Both the position numbers and the translations under genes were made by a program. This document shows positions 35,608-45,307 of a stretch of DNA of 64,000 nt, one piece after another. Each line of letters begins with the position of its first letter. Positions within the stretch are counted from its first letter, which is position 1. The DNA comes from Hyphomicrobiales bacterium (GTDB lineage: Bacteria > Pseudomonadota > Alphaproteobacteria > Rhizobiales > Xanthobacteraceae), in assembly GCA_017305715.1 (NCBI GenBank), contig JAFKKG010000013.1, positions 310,001 to 374,000 of the forward strand, written 5' to 3'. The notes under the pieces were generated by a model. The model searched no databases. It was not told the origin of the DNA and was given only the letters and a program-made list of their open reading frames with translations.

Positions 35608-36537
35608 TCAGCCGTTGATGGGTCGCTTGGCGCGCATCGCGGGTCCGCGATGCGGTGCGGTCAGTTTTCTGATCAGGCGCGCGACGATCTGCGCGGCAGC
35701 CGACAGCGGGCGGTGTGAACCGAACGACATCCAGGTGATCTGTTCGATGCTGGGACGCACGATCCGCACGGCGCTGAATTCGCCGGAGGCGATCTCGCGC
35801 GAAAACACCTGCACCGGCGACAGGGTGGCGAGGTCGGAGGCGCGCATGGTTTCGCTGATCAGCGGTGTCGAACTGGCTTCGAGCCGGATGTCGAGTTCGA
35901 AATGCCGGGCTGCGGCGAGGCCGGTCAGCAAATTGGTCAGGCTGTTGGGCCGCACGGGCAAGGCAAGCGGGATTTTGGCGATCTCGCGCAGCGGGACCTC
36001 GCGTCCCTGCGCGATCGGATGACTGCTGCGGATGATCAGATGCGTATCCGCGCGAAGGATCGCCTCGGCATTGGCAACACGGACACGCCGGTAGCGGTTG
36101 TAGATCGCGATATCGACGCGATGGGCCGCGAGCCATTCCTCCACCTGTCCGCTGTAGCCCTCGAGCACGCGTAGCCGGATGCCCGGATAGTGGTCGCGCA
36201 GTTGCGCGGTCAGCCCGGCCACCAGCATACGCGACGCGACAGGCACGAGGCCGAGCGTGACTTCGCCTGAGGGACGATCCTTGGGGCTGCGGGCGGCTTG
36301 CGCGAAAGCGACAGCATCGGCGATCAGTGCGCGGCCTTGCGGCAACACGCGCTCGCCGATCTCGGTCAGCGCGACGCCGCGGCCGTTGCGGTGGAATAGC
36401 CGCCCGCCGACTTCCCGCTCCAATGCCGAGACCTGCCGGCTCAGAGCAGACTGCGCGATGCCGAGCGTATTCGCCGCGCGCACGTAACTGCCCTGCGTCG
36501 CGACTTCTACGAATGCCTTGAGGTGACGGAGTTCCAT
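35608..36537 (-). CDS. LysR-family transcriptional regulator
   Basis: 309 residues. HTH MELRHLKAFVEVATQGSYVRAANTLGIAQ spans about residues 1-60, and the effector domain begins near GEVTLGLVPVASRMLV. It sits upstream of the TRAP operon on the same strand (121-base gap) and is divergent from the CoA-transferase/TctC/thiolase run 78 bases away. It could control either set. Confidence 0.92.
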   Translation of the reverse strand: MELRHLKAFVEVATQGSYVRAANTLGIAQSALSRQVSALEREVGGRLFHRNGRGVALTEIGERVLPQGRALIADAVAFAQAARSPKDRPSGEVTLGLVPVASRMLVAGLTAQLRDHYPGIRLRVLEGYSGQVEEWLAAHRVDIAIYNRYRRVRVANAEAILRADTHLIIRSSHPIAQGREVPLREIAKIPLALPVRPNSLTNLLTGLAAARHFELDIRLEASSTPLISETMRASDLATLSPVQVFSREIASGEFSAVRIVRPSIEQITWMSFGSHRPLSAAAQIVARLIRKLTAPHRGPAMRAKRPING

Positions 36538-36615
36538 CGGATATGCCGTTCCAGCAATTCTGATTTATCGGACTTGATCCTATAGCATTGATGGAACTGC
36601 GGCTAGGATCGGCTT

Positions 36616-37845
36616 ATGAAACCATCCGCCACGCCATCCGACGCCGCCGTGCTGTCCGGCCCGCTTGTGGGCCTGCGCATTCTCGACATGTCGACGGTCG
36701 TCGCCGGCCCCTTTGCCGCGACACTGCTGGCCGATCTCGGAGCCGACGTCATCAAGGTCGAATTGCCGGGCAAGGGCGATCCGCTGCGGGAATTGGCGCC
36801 GCACAAGAACGACATTCCGCTGTGGTGGAAGGTCACCAACCGCAACAAGAAAGGCATCACGCTCGATCTGCGCAAGCCTGAGGGCAAGGTGCTCTTGTCC
36901 AAGCTGCTCGGGGATCGTGATGTGCTGATCGAGAATTTCCGCTCGGGCACCCTCGACCAATGGGGCATCACCCGGGAATGGCTGCAGGAAATCAATCCGA
37001 GGTTGACCATCTTGCGCGTGACCGGCTTCGGTCAGACCGGGCCCTATAAGGATCGCCCCGGCTTTGCGCGCATCTTCGAGGCGATGAGCGGCTTCACCCG
37101 GATGTGCGGCGAAGAAGGCGGCTCGCCGCTGCACCTTGGCTATCCGATCTCGGACGCCATCGGCGGGTTGTTCGGAGCGGTGGGCGTGTTGTCGGCGCTT
37201 TACCGGCTCAAGGAGGACCCTGTCGCGCGCGGCCAGGAGATCGATTGCTCCATGACGGAAGCGATGCTGCGCACGCTCGACTTCCTCGCCATCGAATATG
37301 ACCAGCTCGGCGTGGTGCGGACCGCCAGCGGCAATCGCAGCCAGTACGCGGCGCCGGGCAATATCTATGCGACGGGCGACGGCAAATGGGCCTCCATCGC
37401 CGCCTCGACGCAGAGCATCTTCGTGCGGTTGTGCGCGGCGCTCGAACTCGGGGCGCTGCTGACCGATCCCCGATTTGTCGATAACCCGGCGCGCGTGAAG
37501 AATCGGGATGTGCTGGACGCGATCGTCGGCGGCGCCATCGCACGCTTGACACTGGCGGAGTTGCGCTCGCGGTTCGAGGCGCACGAGGTCGGTTTCTCGC
37601 CAATCTATGACGCGGCCGATATTTTTGTCGATCCGCACTTCATCGCCCGCGAGACCATCGTCACCGTGCCCGATCCGGAACTGGGCGATGTGCGCATGCA
37701 GTGCGTCGTGCCGCGCTTTTCGGAAACGCCCGGCGCGGTGCGCAGCGCCGGTCCTTCGATCGGACAGCACAATGACGAGATCTATACCGCCTTGGGGTTG
37801 ACGCCGGACGACATTATTCGTCTGCGCGATGCCCGCACGATCTGA
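36616..37845 (+). CDS. Family III CoA-transferase (CaiB/BaiF type)
   Basis: 409 residues: GLRILDMSTVVAGPFAATLL, GADVIKVELPGKGDP, RNKKGITLDLRKPEG and LIENFRSG. By eye the residue at the catalytic position is Glu215 in CSMTEAML. The next gene, a Bug receptor, starts 11 bases after it, and a thiolase follows. The set looks like uptake and CoA-activation of a carboxylic acid with final thiolysis. Divergent from the LysR gene. Confidence 0.9.
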   Translation: MKPSATPSDAAVLSGPLVGLRILDMSTVVAGPFAATLLADLGADVIKVELPGKGDPLRELAPHKNDIPLWWKVTNRNKKGITLDLRKPEGKVLLSKLLGDRDVLIENFRSGTLDQWGITREWLQEINPRLTILRVTGFGQTGPYKDRPGFARIFEAMSGFTRMCGEEGGSPLHLGYPISDAIGGLFGAVGVLSALYRLKEDPVARGQEIDCSMTEAMLRTLDFLAIEYDQLGVVRTASGNRSQYAAPGNIYATGDGKWASIAASTQSIFVRLCAALELGALLTDPRFVDNPARVKNRDVLDAIVGGAIARLTLAELRSRFEAHEVGFSPIYDAADIFVDPHFIARETIVTVPDPELGDVRMQCVVPRFSETPGAVRSAGPSIGQHNDEIYTALGLTPDDIIRLRDARTI

Positions 37846-37856
37846 GGGACGCCAGG

Positions 37857-38810
37857 ATGAAACGAATTATTGTGGCAGCGCTGGCGATGGTCGTGGCGAT
37901 GCTGCCAACAGCACAGGCGGCGGAAGTGTCCCGCATCGTGGTCGGATTTCCGGCAGGCCAGGCGACGGACATTGTCGCGCGGCTGATCGCCGAACGTATC
38001 GGGCCCCTTCTTGGCGAGACGTTGATCGTGGAAAATCGTCCGGGGCAGGGCGGCAGCATTGCGCTGGCCGCGCTCGCCAAGTCGCAACCGGACGGGCGCA
38101 CGATGGTGCTGGCGCCGCTGGCCTCGTTGGTCGCGAACCCGCATCTGTATAAATCGGTCGGTTACGACAGCCTGAAGGATTTCGCCCCGGTGGCGCTGAT
38201 TGCCGACTTGCCGATGCTGCTGGTGGTCAACCCGTCGATGCCGGTCAAGACCGTGCCGGACCTGATCGCCTATGCGAAGGCCAATCCCGACAAGATCAAC
38301 TATTCGTCTTCCGGCAACGGCACGCTGTCGCACCTTGGGATGGAAGACTTCAAGCGGCGTGCCGGCATTGCCATGCTGCATGTCCCCTATCGCGGTAGCC
38401 CGCCGGCGATGACCGATCTCATGGCGGGTGTCGTGAACGCGGGGATGGATACGGTCACGGTCACGCAGCCCTTTATCCAGTCGGGCGGGTTGCGGCTGAT
38501 CGCCAGCGCCTATTCGAAACGCGTACCGGAATTCCCCGATACGCCGACGATGGCGGAACAGGGCTTTCCGGGCTTCGGCCTCGCCGCCTGGCTCGGCTTC
38601 GTGGTTCCAGCCGGTACGCCACCGGAGCGGGTTGCGGCGCTGAGCGAGGCGATCGTCAAGGTCGTTCAATCCGACGAGATCGGTCAGAAATTCACGACGC
38701 TTGGGGTGATGCAGCGCACTGCCGGGCCCGAGGGGTTTGGGGAGTTCATCAAAAGCGAATACTCGCGCTGGGGCGAAATCGTCAAAGCCACGGGCGCCAA
38801 GGTCGATTGA
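37857..38810 (+). CDS. TctC/Bug-family tripartite tricarboxylate receptor
   Basis: 317 residues. The signal peptide (MKRIIVAALAMVVAMLP, AQAAE) precedes VSRIVVGFPAGQATDIVAR, VENRPGQGGSIALA, VGYDSLKDFAPVAL and HVPYRGSPPAMTDLMAG. It overlaps in function the CoA-transferase 11 bases upstream, which probably activates the acid bound here. As with the two other Bug receptors, no TctAB genes are nearby. Confidence 0.92.
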   Translation: MKRIIVAALAMVVAMLPTAQAAEVSRIVVGFPAGQATDIVARLIAERIGPLLGETLIVENRPGQGGSIALAALAKSQPDGRTMVLAPLASLVANPHLYKSVGYDSLKDFAPVALIADLPMLLVVNPSMPVKTVPDLIAYAKANPDKINYSSSGNGTLSHLGMEDFKRRAGIAMLHVPYRGSPPAMTDLMAGVVNAGMDTVTVTQPFIQSGGLRLIASAYSKRVPEFPDTPTMAEQGFPGFGLAAWLGFVVPAGTPPERVAALSEAIVKVVQSDEIGQKFTTLGVMQRTAGPEGFGEFIKSEYSRWGEIVKATGAKVD

Positions 38811-38908
38811 CATGCAGTCTGCGGGGCCGGGCTGTGCCGCGGGGTGAATTGACTCCGAGGCTTGATCGGCTGCAAATGCAGCCAATCAACAATTCCGAGG
38901 AGCACACC

Positions 38909-40141
38909 ATGGCTGACGCGCTGATCATCGACGCCTGCAGGACGCCGCGAGGCATTGGCAAGGCCGGCAAGGGTGCGCTCGCGGGCATCCATCCGCAGCA
39001 ACTCGGCGCCACCGTCCTGCGGGCGCTGGCCGACCGTACCGGCATCAATACCGCTGACGTCGACGATATCATCTGGGGTACCAGCTCGCAGCGCGGCCCG
39101 CAAAGCGGCGATCTCGGCCGGATGTCGGCGCTCGACGCCGGTTATGACGTACGCGCCAGCGGCGTCACGCTGGACCGGTTTTGCGGCTCCGGCATCACCA
39201 GCGTCAACATGGCGGCCAACGCCATCATGTCGGGCTCCGAGGATCTTGTGATCGCTGGTGGCACCGAGATGATGTCGATGGAAGGCCGCCGCGGCGAGGG
39301 GCCGTTCATGATGGACAATGGCAACCTTCGCTTGCGCGCCCGGCACCCGCAGTCGCATCAGGGCGTCTGCGCCGATGCGGTGGCAACGCTGGAGGGTATT
39401 TCCCGGCAGGATGTCGATGCGCTCGGTCTCGAGAGCCAAAAGCGGGCGGCCGCCGCCATCAAGGGTGGGCACTTCGACAAAAGCCTGGTGCCGGTTCACC
39501 GGGAGGATGGCAGCCTGGCGCTGGACCGTGAGGAATATCCGCGGCCCCAGACCACGATGGAAGGTCTCGCCGGACTGAAGCCGGCGTTTCCGGCGGTGGC
39601 GGATTATCCGCTCGACGACAAGGGCACCACCTATCGCAAGCTCATCCTCGAAAAATATCCCGATCTCGACATCAACTTCATGCACCATGCCGGCAATTCC
39701 TCCGGCGTCGTCGACGGCTCGGCGGCTATTCTGCTGGCGTCACCCACTTACGCCAAGGCGCATGGCCTCAAGCCGCGGGCCCGCGTCGTGGCGATGGCGA
39801 ATATGGGAGACTCCCCGACCCTGATGCTGAACGCCCCGGTGCCCGCCGCGCGCAAGGTGCTGGCCAAGGCCGGCCTCACCCTTGATGATATCGACCTGTT
39901 CGAGATCAACGAGGCCTTTGCCGTCGTTGCCGAAAAATTCATCCGGGACCTCAAGATCGATCGTGAAAAGGTCAACGTCAACGGAGGCTCGATCGCACTC
40001 GGCCATCCCATCGGCGCGACCGGCTCGATCCTGATCGGGACCGTTCTCGACGAATTGGAGCGGCGAGACCTCAAGCGCGGCCTGGTGACGATGTGCGCCG
40101 CCGGCGGCATGGCGCCTGCGATCATTATCGAGCGGGTCTAA
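38909..40141 (+). CDS. Thiolase (acetyl-CoA C-acyltransferase)
   Basis: 410 residues with a complete classical thiolase active site. The nucleophile Cys is in DRFCGSGITS. NEAFAVV and the GGSIALGHPIGATGS His loop follow, and the second Cys is in MCAAGGMAPA. It catalyses CoA-dependent cleavage of 3-oxoacyl-CoA. ATG 38909 was chosen because GAGGAG precedes it and the family starts MADALIIDACRTPRG; the longer frame upstream has no homology. It is convergent with the histidine kinase, with the stop codons overlapping by four bases. Confidence 0.94.
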   Translation: MADALIIDACRTPRGIGKAGKGALAGIHPQQLGATVLRALADRTGINTADVDDIIWGTSSQRGPQSGDLGRMSALDAGYDVRASGVTLDRFCGSGITSVNMAANAIMSGSEDLVIAGGTEMMSMEGRRGEGPFMMDNGNLRLRARHPQSHQGVCADAVATLEGISRQDVDALGLESQKRAAAAIKGGHFDKSLVPVHREDGSLALDREEYPRPQTTMEGLAGLKPAFPAVADYPLDDKGTTYRKLILEKYPDLDINFMHHAGNSSGVVDGSAAILLASPTYAKAHGLKPRARVVAMANMGDSPTLMLNAPVPAARKVLAKAGLTLDDIDLFEINEAFAVVAEKFIRDLKIDREKVNVNGGSIALGHPIGATGSILIGTVLDELERRDLKRGLVTMCAAGGMAPAIIIERV

Positions 40142-41730
40142 GCCGCAGGAAATCGGAGTTCGAACGCGACGCTCTTGTCGGTAGGCAATAACCGAATCGA
40201 TCCGCCGTGACTTTTCATCACGGCCTGGACGATGGCCAACCCCATTCCAGTGCCGCCGGTGTCGCGGCGCGTCGTGAAGAATGCGTCGAATATCCTTTCC
40301 CGGTTGGCTTCCGATATCGGGTCGCCGTCATTGCTCACGGTCATCTTGATCGTGGCGCCTTCATCGATCGCCTCCAGCCGCACATTCCCGGCATTGTGAC
40401 GGATGGCGTTATCCGTCAAATGCGAAAGGACGATCAGGGCCTTTTCGCTGGACATGCCGACCGAGCGTTCGAGGCAGCCGGCGGCATCGATCGAGCGGGT
40501 GGGAAACCGGCTCTTCAACCCACTGACGATCTGGCTTAGTTCGGTGTGCTCGTTTTGCGGCGCGGTTTCGGCGCGGGCCAGTTCGCGCAGGCGCTGGGTC
40601 ATCGCTTCCAGGCGTTCGGCGTCGCCCAGAATATTCGATATGAAGGTCTTTTGTTCCGCCGGCGTGAGATTGTCGGACTTGCTCTGCAACGAATCCAGCA
40701 ACAGCTCGGCTGCGCCCTTGATCGACGTCAACGGCGATTTCAGCTCGTGGGTGAGATGCGAGGAGAACGTCGCGATATAGTCCGATCGCCGCGACAATTG
40801 CTCGGCCATGTCGAGGAAGCTGTGCGATAGCTGGGCGAATTCGCGGGTGCCGTAATGGGCGAGCGGCTGAAAGGCATCACGGTCGCCGCGGCCGATACGG
40901 GCGGCGCGCTCGACCAGTTCGCGCATCGGCCGGGTGATGGTTCGGTAGAACACCAATCCTATGATGATGGTGGCAAGGATGACCGTAAGTCCGGCCAGCG
41001 CGAACTTGCCGCGCTCCTGGTAGAGATGATCGAAAATATTGCTGGGCGTCCTCGATGTGTAGACGACGCCTGCCACGCGGTTGTTGACGATGACGGGCAT
41101 CGCCGAAAAGACGTGAACGCCGACGCCGCGGCTGATCGAATAGATCGGCGGCGGGCGCTTGTCGGGAACGCGAATGCGCAACGCTGCGCGATATTGCCCC
41201 TTGAGCGCCGTCGCCACTTCCTCGATATGCGCGAGCGATTGACCCACCTCGCTGCGGCCGGCAATCACGATGCCGCCGGGATCGAGAATCCGGAAGCCGG
41301 CCAGGGTGACCTTCTGCGTCTCCAGGATGATCGGCATCAGCCGCGCGCCGATCTCGACATAGGCCTGAGACGCGGGCGTGCTCGCCGGAAGCGCATCGGG
41401 GCGCCGCCTCAACAGATCCGCGCCGGCGGCCAGGTCGAGTGCCGGCCGGATTGGCGTCACCTTGTCGTTCGGGTCAGGTTGCGCTCCGGGTGGGATTTCA
41501 GCGCCGAGGACAACCCCGGCGTCGAGACGGGCTTCCACCTCCCGCGCGTAGACCGCTGCCAATACCCTGCTTTGGGCAATCAGTTCGGCCTGGGTCTGGT
41601 GAATCAACTGATTGTCATAGAGCCGGAAGAAAAACAGGCCGACCAGGGGCAGCGCGGCTACGGCGGCCAGGGACGTGAAGATGATCAACCCAATCGATGG
41701 TCGCCACTTCTCGCGGGCCCTCGATGTCAT
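40138..41730 (-). CDS. Two-component sensor histidine kinase
   Basis: 530 residues. An N-terminal TM segment (GLIIFTSLAAVAALPLVGLFFF) is followed by a periplasmic region with a CHASE/Cache-like appearance (VLGAEIPPGAQPDPND ...), a second TM (LAGLTVILATIIIGLVFY) and HAMP. HisKA has His328 in HLTHELKSPL, and HATPase has LTDNAIRHNAGN and GGTGMGLAIVQ. The ATG at 41730 overlaps the response-regulator stop. It phosphorylates the partner regulator; the signal is unknown. Confidence 0.92.
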   Translation of the reverse strand: MTSRAREKWRPSIGLIIFTSLAAVAALPLVGLFFFRLYDNQLIHQTQAELIAQSRVLAAVYAREVEARLDAGVVLGAEIPPGAQPDPNDKVTPIRPALDLAAGADLLRRRPDALPASTPASQAYVEIGARLMPIILETQKVTLAGFRILDPGGIVIAGRSEVGQSLAHIEEVATALKGQYRAALRIRVPDKRPPPIYSISRGVGVHVFSAMPVIVNNRVAGVVYTSRTPSNIFDHLYQERGKFALAGLTVILATIIIGLVFYRTITRPMRELVERAARIGRGDRDAFQPLAHYGTREFAQLSHSFLDMAEQLSRRSDYIATFSSHLTHELKSPLTSIKGAAELLLDSLQSKSDNLTPAEQKTFISNILGDAERLEAMTQRLRELARAETAPQNEHTELSQIVSGLKSRFPTRSIDAAGCLERSVGMSSEKALIVLSHLTDNAIRHNAGNVRLEAIDEGATIKMTVSNDGDPISEANRERIFDAFFTTRRDTGGTGMGLAIVQAVMKSHGGSIRLLPTDKSVAFELRFPAA

Positions 41731-42428
41731 GCCTGCGGCTCGCATCGCCCGAGCTTGAAGCCGACACCGTGAATGGTATCGATGACATTCTCGCAATTCG
41801 CCGCGGCGAGTTTGGCGCGGATATTGCGGATGTGGCTGTCGATGGTGCGGTCCGACACCTGGATGTTCAGCTGGTAGGCTGCACTCATGATCTGCTCGCG
41901 GCTGAAAACGACCGTGGGCCTCGTCAGAAATGCCCTGAGAATTCCGAACTCGATGGCCGTGAGACGAAGCGGCGTGCCGGCGAACGTCGCCAGGTGCTGC
42001 TCCGGATCGACGGACAGTCCGCCTTGGGAAAGCGGCACCGGCGCCTTTGCATCCAGTGCGCGCATGGTCGTGCGGCGCAGAATGACGTTTACCCGTGCAA
42101 CCAGTTCCCGTGGGCTGAACGGCTTGGTGACGTAATCATCGCCGCCGATCTCGAGGCCAAGCACCCGGTCAATCTCTTCGTCTCGCGCCGAAAGAAACAG
42201 GATCGGAACGTCGGAGGATTTTCGGATCTCGCGGCAGACGTCGAGGCCGTCGAATTCCGGCATGCCGATATCGAGGATGATGAGGTCTGGCCGGTCGCCT
42301 GCGAAGCGGGTCAGTGCTTCCTTGCCGTCGCGCGCCTCGAACACGGTCATTCCGGCCTTCCTGAGCGCGACCCGAATGACCTCGCGGATATGCAGGTCGT
42401 CGTCAACGATGAGAATACGGTGCGTCAC
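41727..42428 (-). CDS. OmpR-family response regulator
   Basis: 233 residues. Receiver domain MTHRILIVDDDLHIREV has the acidic pocket at Asp9-Asp11 and the phospho-acceptor Asp53 in IILDIGMPEFDG, and the late Lys is in DYVTKPFSPREL. The C-terminal winged HTH (LTAIEFGILRAFL ... VSDRTIDSHIRNIRAKL) binds DNA. Co-transcribed with the kinase, ATGA overlap. It is divergent from the NagZ-like gene 417 bases away. Confidence 0.93.
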   Translation of the reverse strand: MTHRILIVDDDLHIREVIRVALRKAGMTVFEARDGKEALTRFAGDRPDLIILDIGMPEFDGLDVCREIRKSSDVPILFLSARDEEIDRVLGLEIGGDDYVTKPFSPRELVARVNVILRRTTMRALDAKAPVPLSQGGLSVDPEQHLATFAGTPLRLTAIEFGILRAFLTRPTVVFSREQIMSAAYQLNIQVSDRTIDSHIRNIRAKLAAANCENVIDTIHGVGFKLGRCEPQA

Positions 42429-42845
42429 GCGGCTCTCCGGAGCAGGATCATGGCTGGTCTACGGGCGAACTCGTTTGGGCATCCAAGATACGCCGCGCCG
42501 CCGACTCCGAGAACCCCAGGCGTGCCAGGAAGCCAAATCATCTCGATGCCGTTCTACAAGGCAATTGCGGTTGGGAACAAGGTTTGGATCGGAGCCTCGG
42601 AGCGCCGTTGCCCTGTCGATCGCCAACCATCATTTGGCCAATCGGGCGGGGACGGGCTTCGAAGATCGTCACCGGTTTGCAGGAGGAACCATGCGCAAGA
42701 AATTGTGCACTCGCCGCGAGGCTGGTCTGCAAGAGTTCAGGATTTTTATGCAGTTTCCGTGCAACCGCGCTTATGCGCTCGCGCGTGAACCACAAGCTTG
42801 CTACGGGCGATGCGGTCGTTCGATCTCAAGCAAGCAGCATCCCCC
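42429..42845. other. 417-base gap before the NagZ-like gene
   Basis: Between the response regulator and the NagZ-like gene, divergent. AGGAGGAACC at 42681-42690 is a near-consensus ribosome-binding site in front of ATG 42691, which opens a Cys-rich frame MRKKLCTRREAGLQEFRIFM that runs on to 42879 into the NagZ-like gene. I could not support it as protein-coding, so the site may be accidental or belong to a leader peptide. No promoter was recognised. Confidence 0.4.
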
Positions 42846-44145
42846 ATGCAGATTGTCAGACGTGTCCGCGTTGTCTTGATTTGGTTCGCCGGAATGGCTT
42901 GCGCCTTCGCCGCGGCCAACAAGAACGATCCCTATCTGATCTTGATGCGCGGCCCCGGGAATGTCGCCCTGTCGGTAGCGAGTATTGCCGCGCTCGTGGT
43001 CCTGGTCCGGTCCGGTCACTGGCGCGGAGGTATGGCCGGAAAACTGCTGATCCTGTTGTGGTGCGTGCCGCCGCTGGCGATGGTGTGCGCGCACGCCTCG
43101 TTCGAGGCACGCAAGCGAGATGTTTTGCAAACCGGGTTGATACAGGCGCGGGGTCTTGGGCAGCACTTCATGGTGGGCTATTCATCCTTTCCCGACGTCG
43201 CCGTCCTTGCCGAGAAAGGCCTGATCGCGGGTATCTACGTCACCAGGCACAACATCGCGGGAAAGACAGCGGAGGCGCTGAAATCCGAAATTGCGATGCT
43301 TCAGGACACGCGCCGCGTTGCGGGCCTGCCACCTCTGATCGTTGCTGCCGATCAGGAGGGCGGTATCGTCTCGCATCTGTCGCCGCCCTTGAGCAAACTG
43401 CCAGCGTTATCCACGCTGGCCAACCTTCCGTCCGATATCAGAGCCGAAAAGGCAAAGGAGTTCGGTCGGGCTCACGGACAGGAACTGGCGGCACTCGGCG
43501 TCAACTTCAATTTGGCGCCGGTGCTGGATCTGAGGCCCGAAGCAAGGCGCAATCGGTTCGATTTCAACACCCTGATCGGATATCGCGCGATCTCCGACGA
43601 TCCGGCCATCGTGGCCGATATCGACAAATCCTATATCCATGGGCTGGAGGCATCCGGCGTCGGCGCAACCGTGAAGCACTTTCCGGGACTGGGGCGGGTC
43701 CGCGCCGATACCCACCATTTCAGCGCCGGTCTGGAAACGCCTCTGGCTGAACTGGAAGCGTCGGACTGGCTACCGTTCCGGGACGTGCTGGCAGGTTCCA
43801 AGGCACAACTGATGATTGGGCACGTGACGCTGGCAGCCGTCGATCCCGATCGTGCCGCGTCGCATTCGCGGCGTCGTGGACGGGATCGTCCGCAAGAAAT
43901 GGAATTATCAGGGTGTCATCATGACCGACGATCTGGTGATGGGGGCGATCTACCAGAACAACGTCTGCACGGCGGTGGAGGAAGCGCTCAATGCCGGCGT
44001 CGACCTGCTGCTGGTCGCTTTCGATGGCGCGCAGTTCTACCGGATATTTGCCTGCGCAAAAGCGGCATCATCCCAGGGGAAACTCGATCCGGCGACGTTG
44101 CGGGACAGCGAGATCAGGCTAAGGCAAGCGTTTCCCGCGGATTGA
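42846..44145 (+). pseudogene. NagZ-like glycoside hydrolase family 3 gene, frameshifted
   Basis: An N-terminal membrane anchor (two hydrophobic segments, VVLIWFAGMACAFAAAN and VALSVASIAALVVLV) is followed by GH3 catalytic features: LIVAADQEGGIVSHL, LAPVLDL and KHFPGLGRVRADTHH. Around 43869-43872 the frame moves by one base. The continuation VVDGIVRKKWNYQGVIMTDDLVMGAIYQNN, with the catalytic Asp block TDDLVM, lies in the +1 frame up to 44145. The original frame then reads unrelated residues. So nucleophile and acid/base are split. It could be a pseudogene, a sequencing error or a programmed shift. The product would cleave beta-N-acetylglucosaminides of peptidoglycan fragments. Confidence 0.75.
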
Positions 44146-44263
44146 GGGCCGCGCGTCGGTGCTGGAAGACGAGGGATTTGCCATATAACATCGCCTTACG
44201 ACGCGTCGGCTGCCATCGACCCCATCGCTGCAAGCCGGAAAAGACGTCAACGGGGGCGGAGCC

Positions 44264-45307
44264 ATGCATTTCGGAATATTCGATCAAAACGACCGCGGGC
44301 CATATCCGCTCGCCGAACAATATGAAAACCGGCTGCAATTGATCCAGTTCTACGATCAAGCCGGGTTTCGTACCTATCACATGAGCGAGCATCATTCGAC
44401 GCCGCTCAATTTGACGCCATCGCCCAGCGTGTTCCTGGCGGCCGTGGCGCAACGTACCAAGCGGTTGCGGCTCGGCGCGCTGGTCTATGTATTGCCGGCG
44501 CATCATCCGCTGCGGCTGGCTGAAGAAATCTGCATGCTGGATCATCTGAGCCAGAGCCGGATCGAGGTCGGGATCGGCCGTGGTGCGTCACCGCATGAAC
44601 TGCATTATTTCGGCGTTGATCCGGATCAGGCGCAAGCGATGTATGTCGAGGCTTACACCGTCATCATGCAGGCGCTCACGCGTGCCGAGGTGAATTTCGC
44701 GGGCAAACACTATCAATTCGAGAACGTGCCGATCGATATGAAGCCATCGCAGCTTCCGCATCCGCCGCTGTGGTACGCGGTGCCGGTGCCGGAAGGCGCG
44801 GCCTGGCCGGCGCAGAACAGGATCAACATCGTGTGCGGCGGACCGTTACCGCGCGTGCGCGAGATCACCGACCGCTATCGCGCCGAATGGGCCGCGGCCG
44901 GGAATTCGCCCGACGATCTCCCCTTGCTTGGGATCAATCGCTTTGTGATCGCTGCCGGCAGCGACCGCGAAGCGATGGAACTTGGCCGCCGGGCATGGCC
45001 GGATTTCTACACGAGTTTCATGAAGCTCTGGAAGAAGCATGGCACCCAGCCGCGCTTTGCGCGATTGCCGGAAGATTTTGATACGATGGTGCAGAACGGC
45101 GGAGCCATTGCGGGCTCGCCGGGCACGATCCGCGATCAGGTAGGAAGAATGACGGAAGAAGCGGGTGCCAATTACTTCATCAGCCAGTTTTCCTTCGGCA
45201 ACCTCACCCAACAGGAGGTCCTGCATTCCGCCGGAATTTTTGCCGGCGAGATGCTACCGGCGGCGCGGGAGCCCATCGCAAGGTCGATCCAGGGACGCCT
45301 GACATGA
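44264..45307 (+). CDS. LLM-class flavin-dependent oxidoreductase (luciferase-like)
   Basis: A 347-residue bacterial luciferase-like protein: HFGIFDQNDRGPYPLAEQYENRL, SEHHSTPLNLTPSPSVFLAA and RIEVGIGRGASPHELHYFG. The TIM-barrel FMN-type monooxygenase family uses a flavin supplied by a reductase. Substrate unknown. It overlaps the next small gene by four bases (ATGA). Confidence 0.9.
   Translation: MHFGIFDQNDRGPYPLAEQYENRLQLIQFYDQAGFRTYHMSEHHSTPLNLTPSPSVFLAAVAQRTKRLRLGALVYVLPAHHPLRLAEEICMLDHLSQSRIEVGIGRGASPHELHYFGVDPDQAQAMYVEAYTVIMQALTRAEVNFAGKHYQFENVPIDMKPSQLPHPPLWYAVPVPEGAAWPAQNRINIVCGGPLPRVREITDRYRAEWAAAGNSPDDLPLLGINRFVIAAGSDREAMELGRRAWPDFYTSFMKLWKKHGTQPRFARLPEDFDTMVQNGGAIAGSPGTIRDQVGRMTEEAGANYFISQFSFGNLTQQEVLHSAGIFAGEMLPAAREPIARSIQGRLT

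Noticed and set aside
36580-37770. 396-codon minus-strand frame
   Set aside because: Antisense to a family III CoA-transferase.
42691-42879. Cys-rich plus-strand ORF after a good AGGAGGAACC site
   Set aside because: Only the ribosome-like site supports it; the composition is atypical and it runs into the NagZ-like gene in another frame.
42846-44342. Single uninterrupted 499-codon protein in this frame
   Set aside because: After about 43870 the frame has no GH3 features, while the +1 frame does; the extension is chance.
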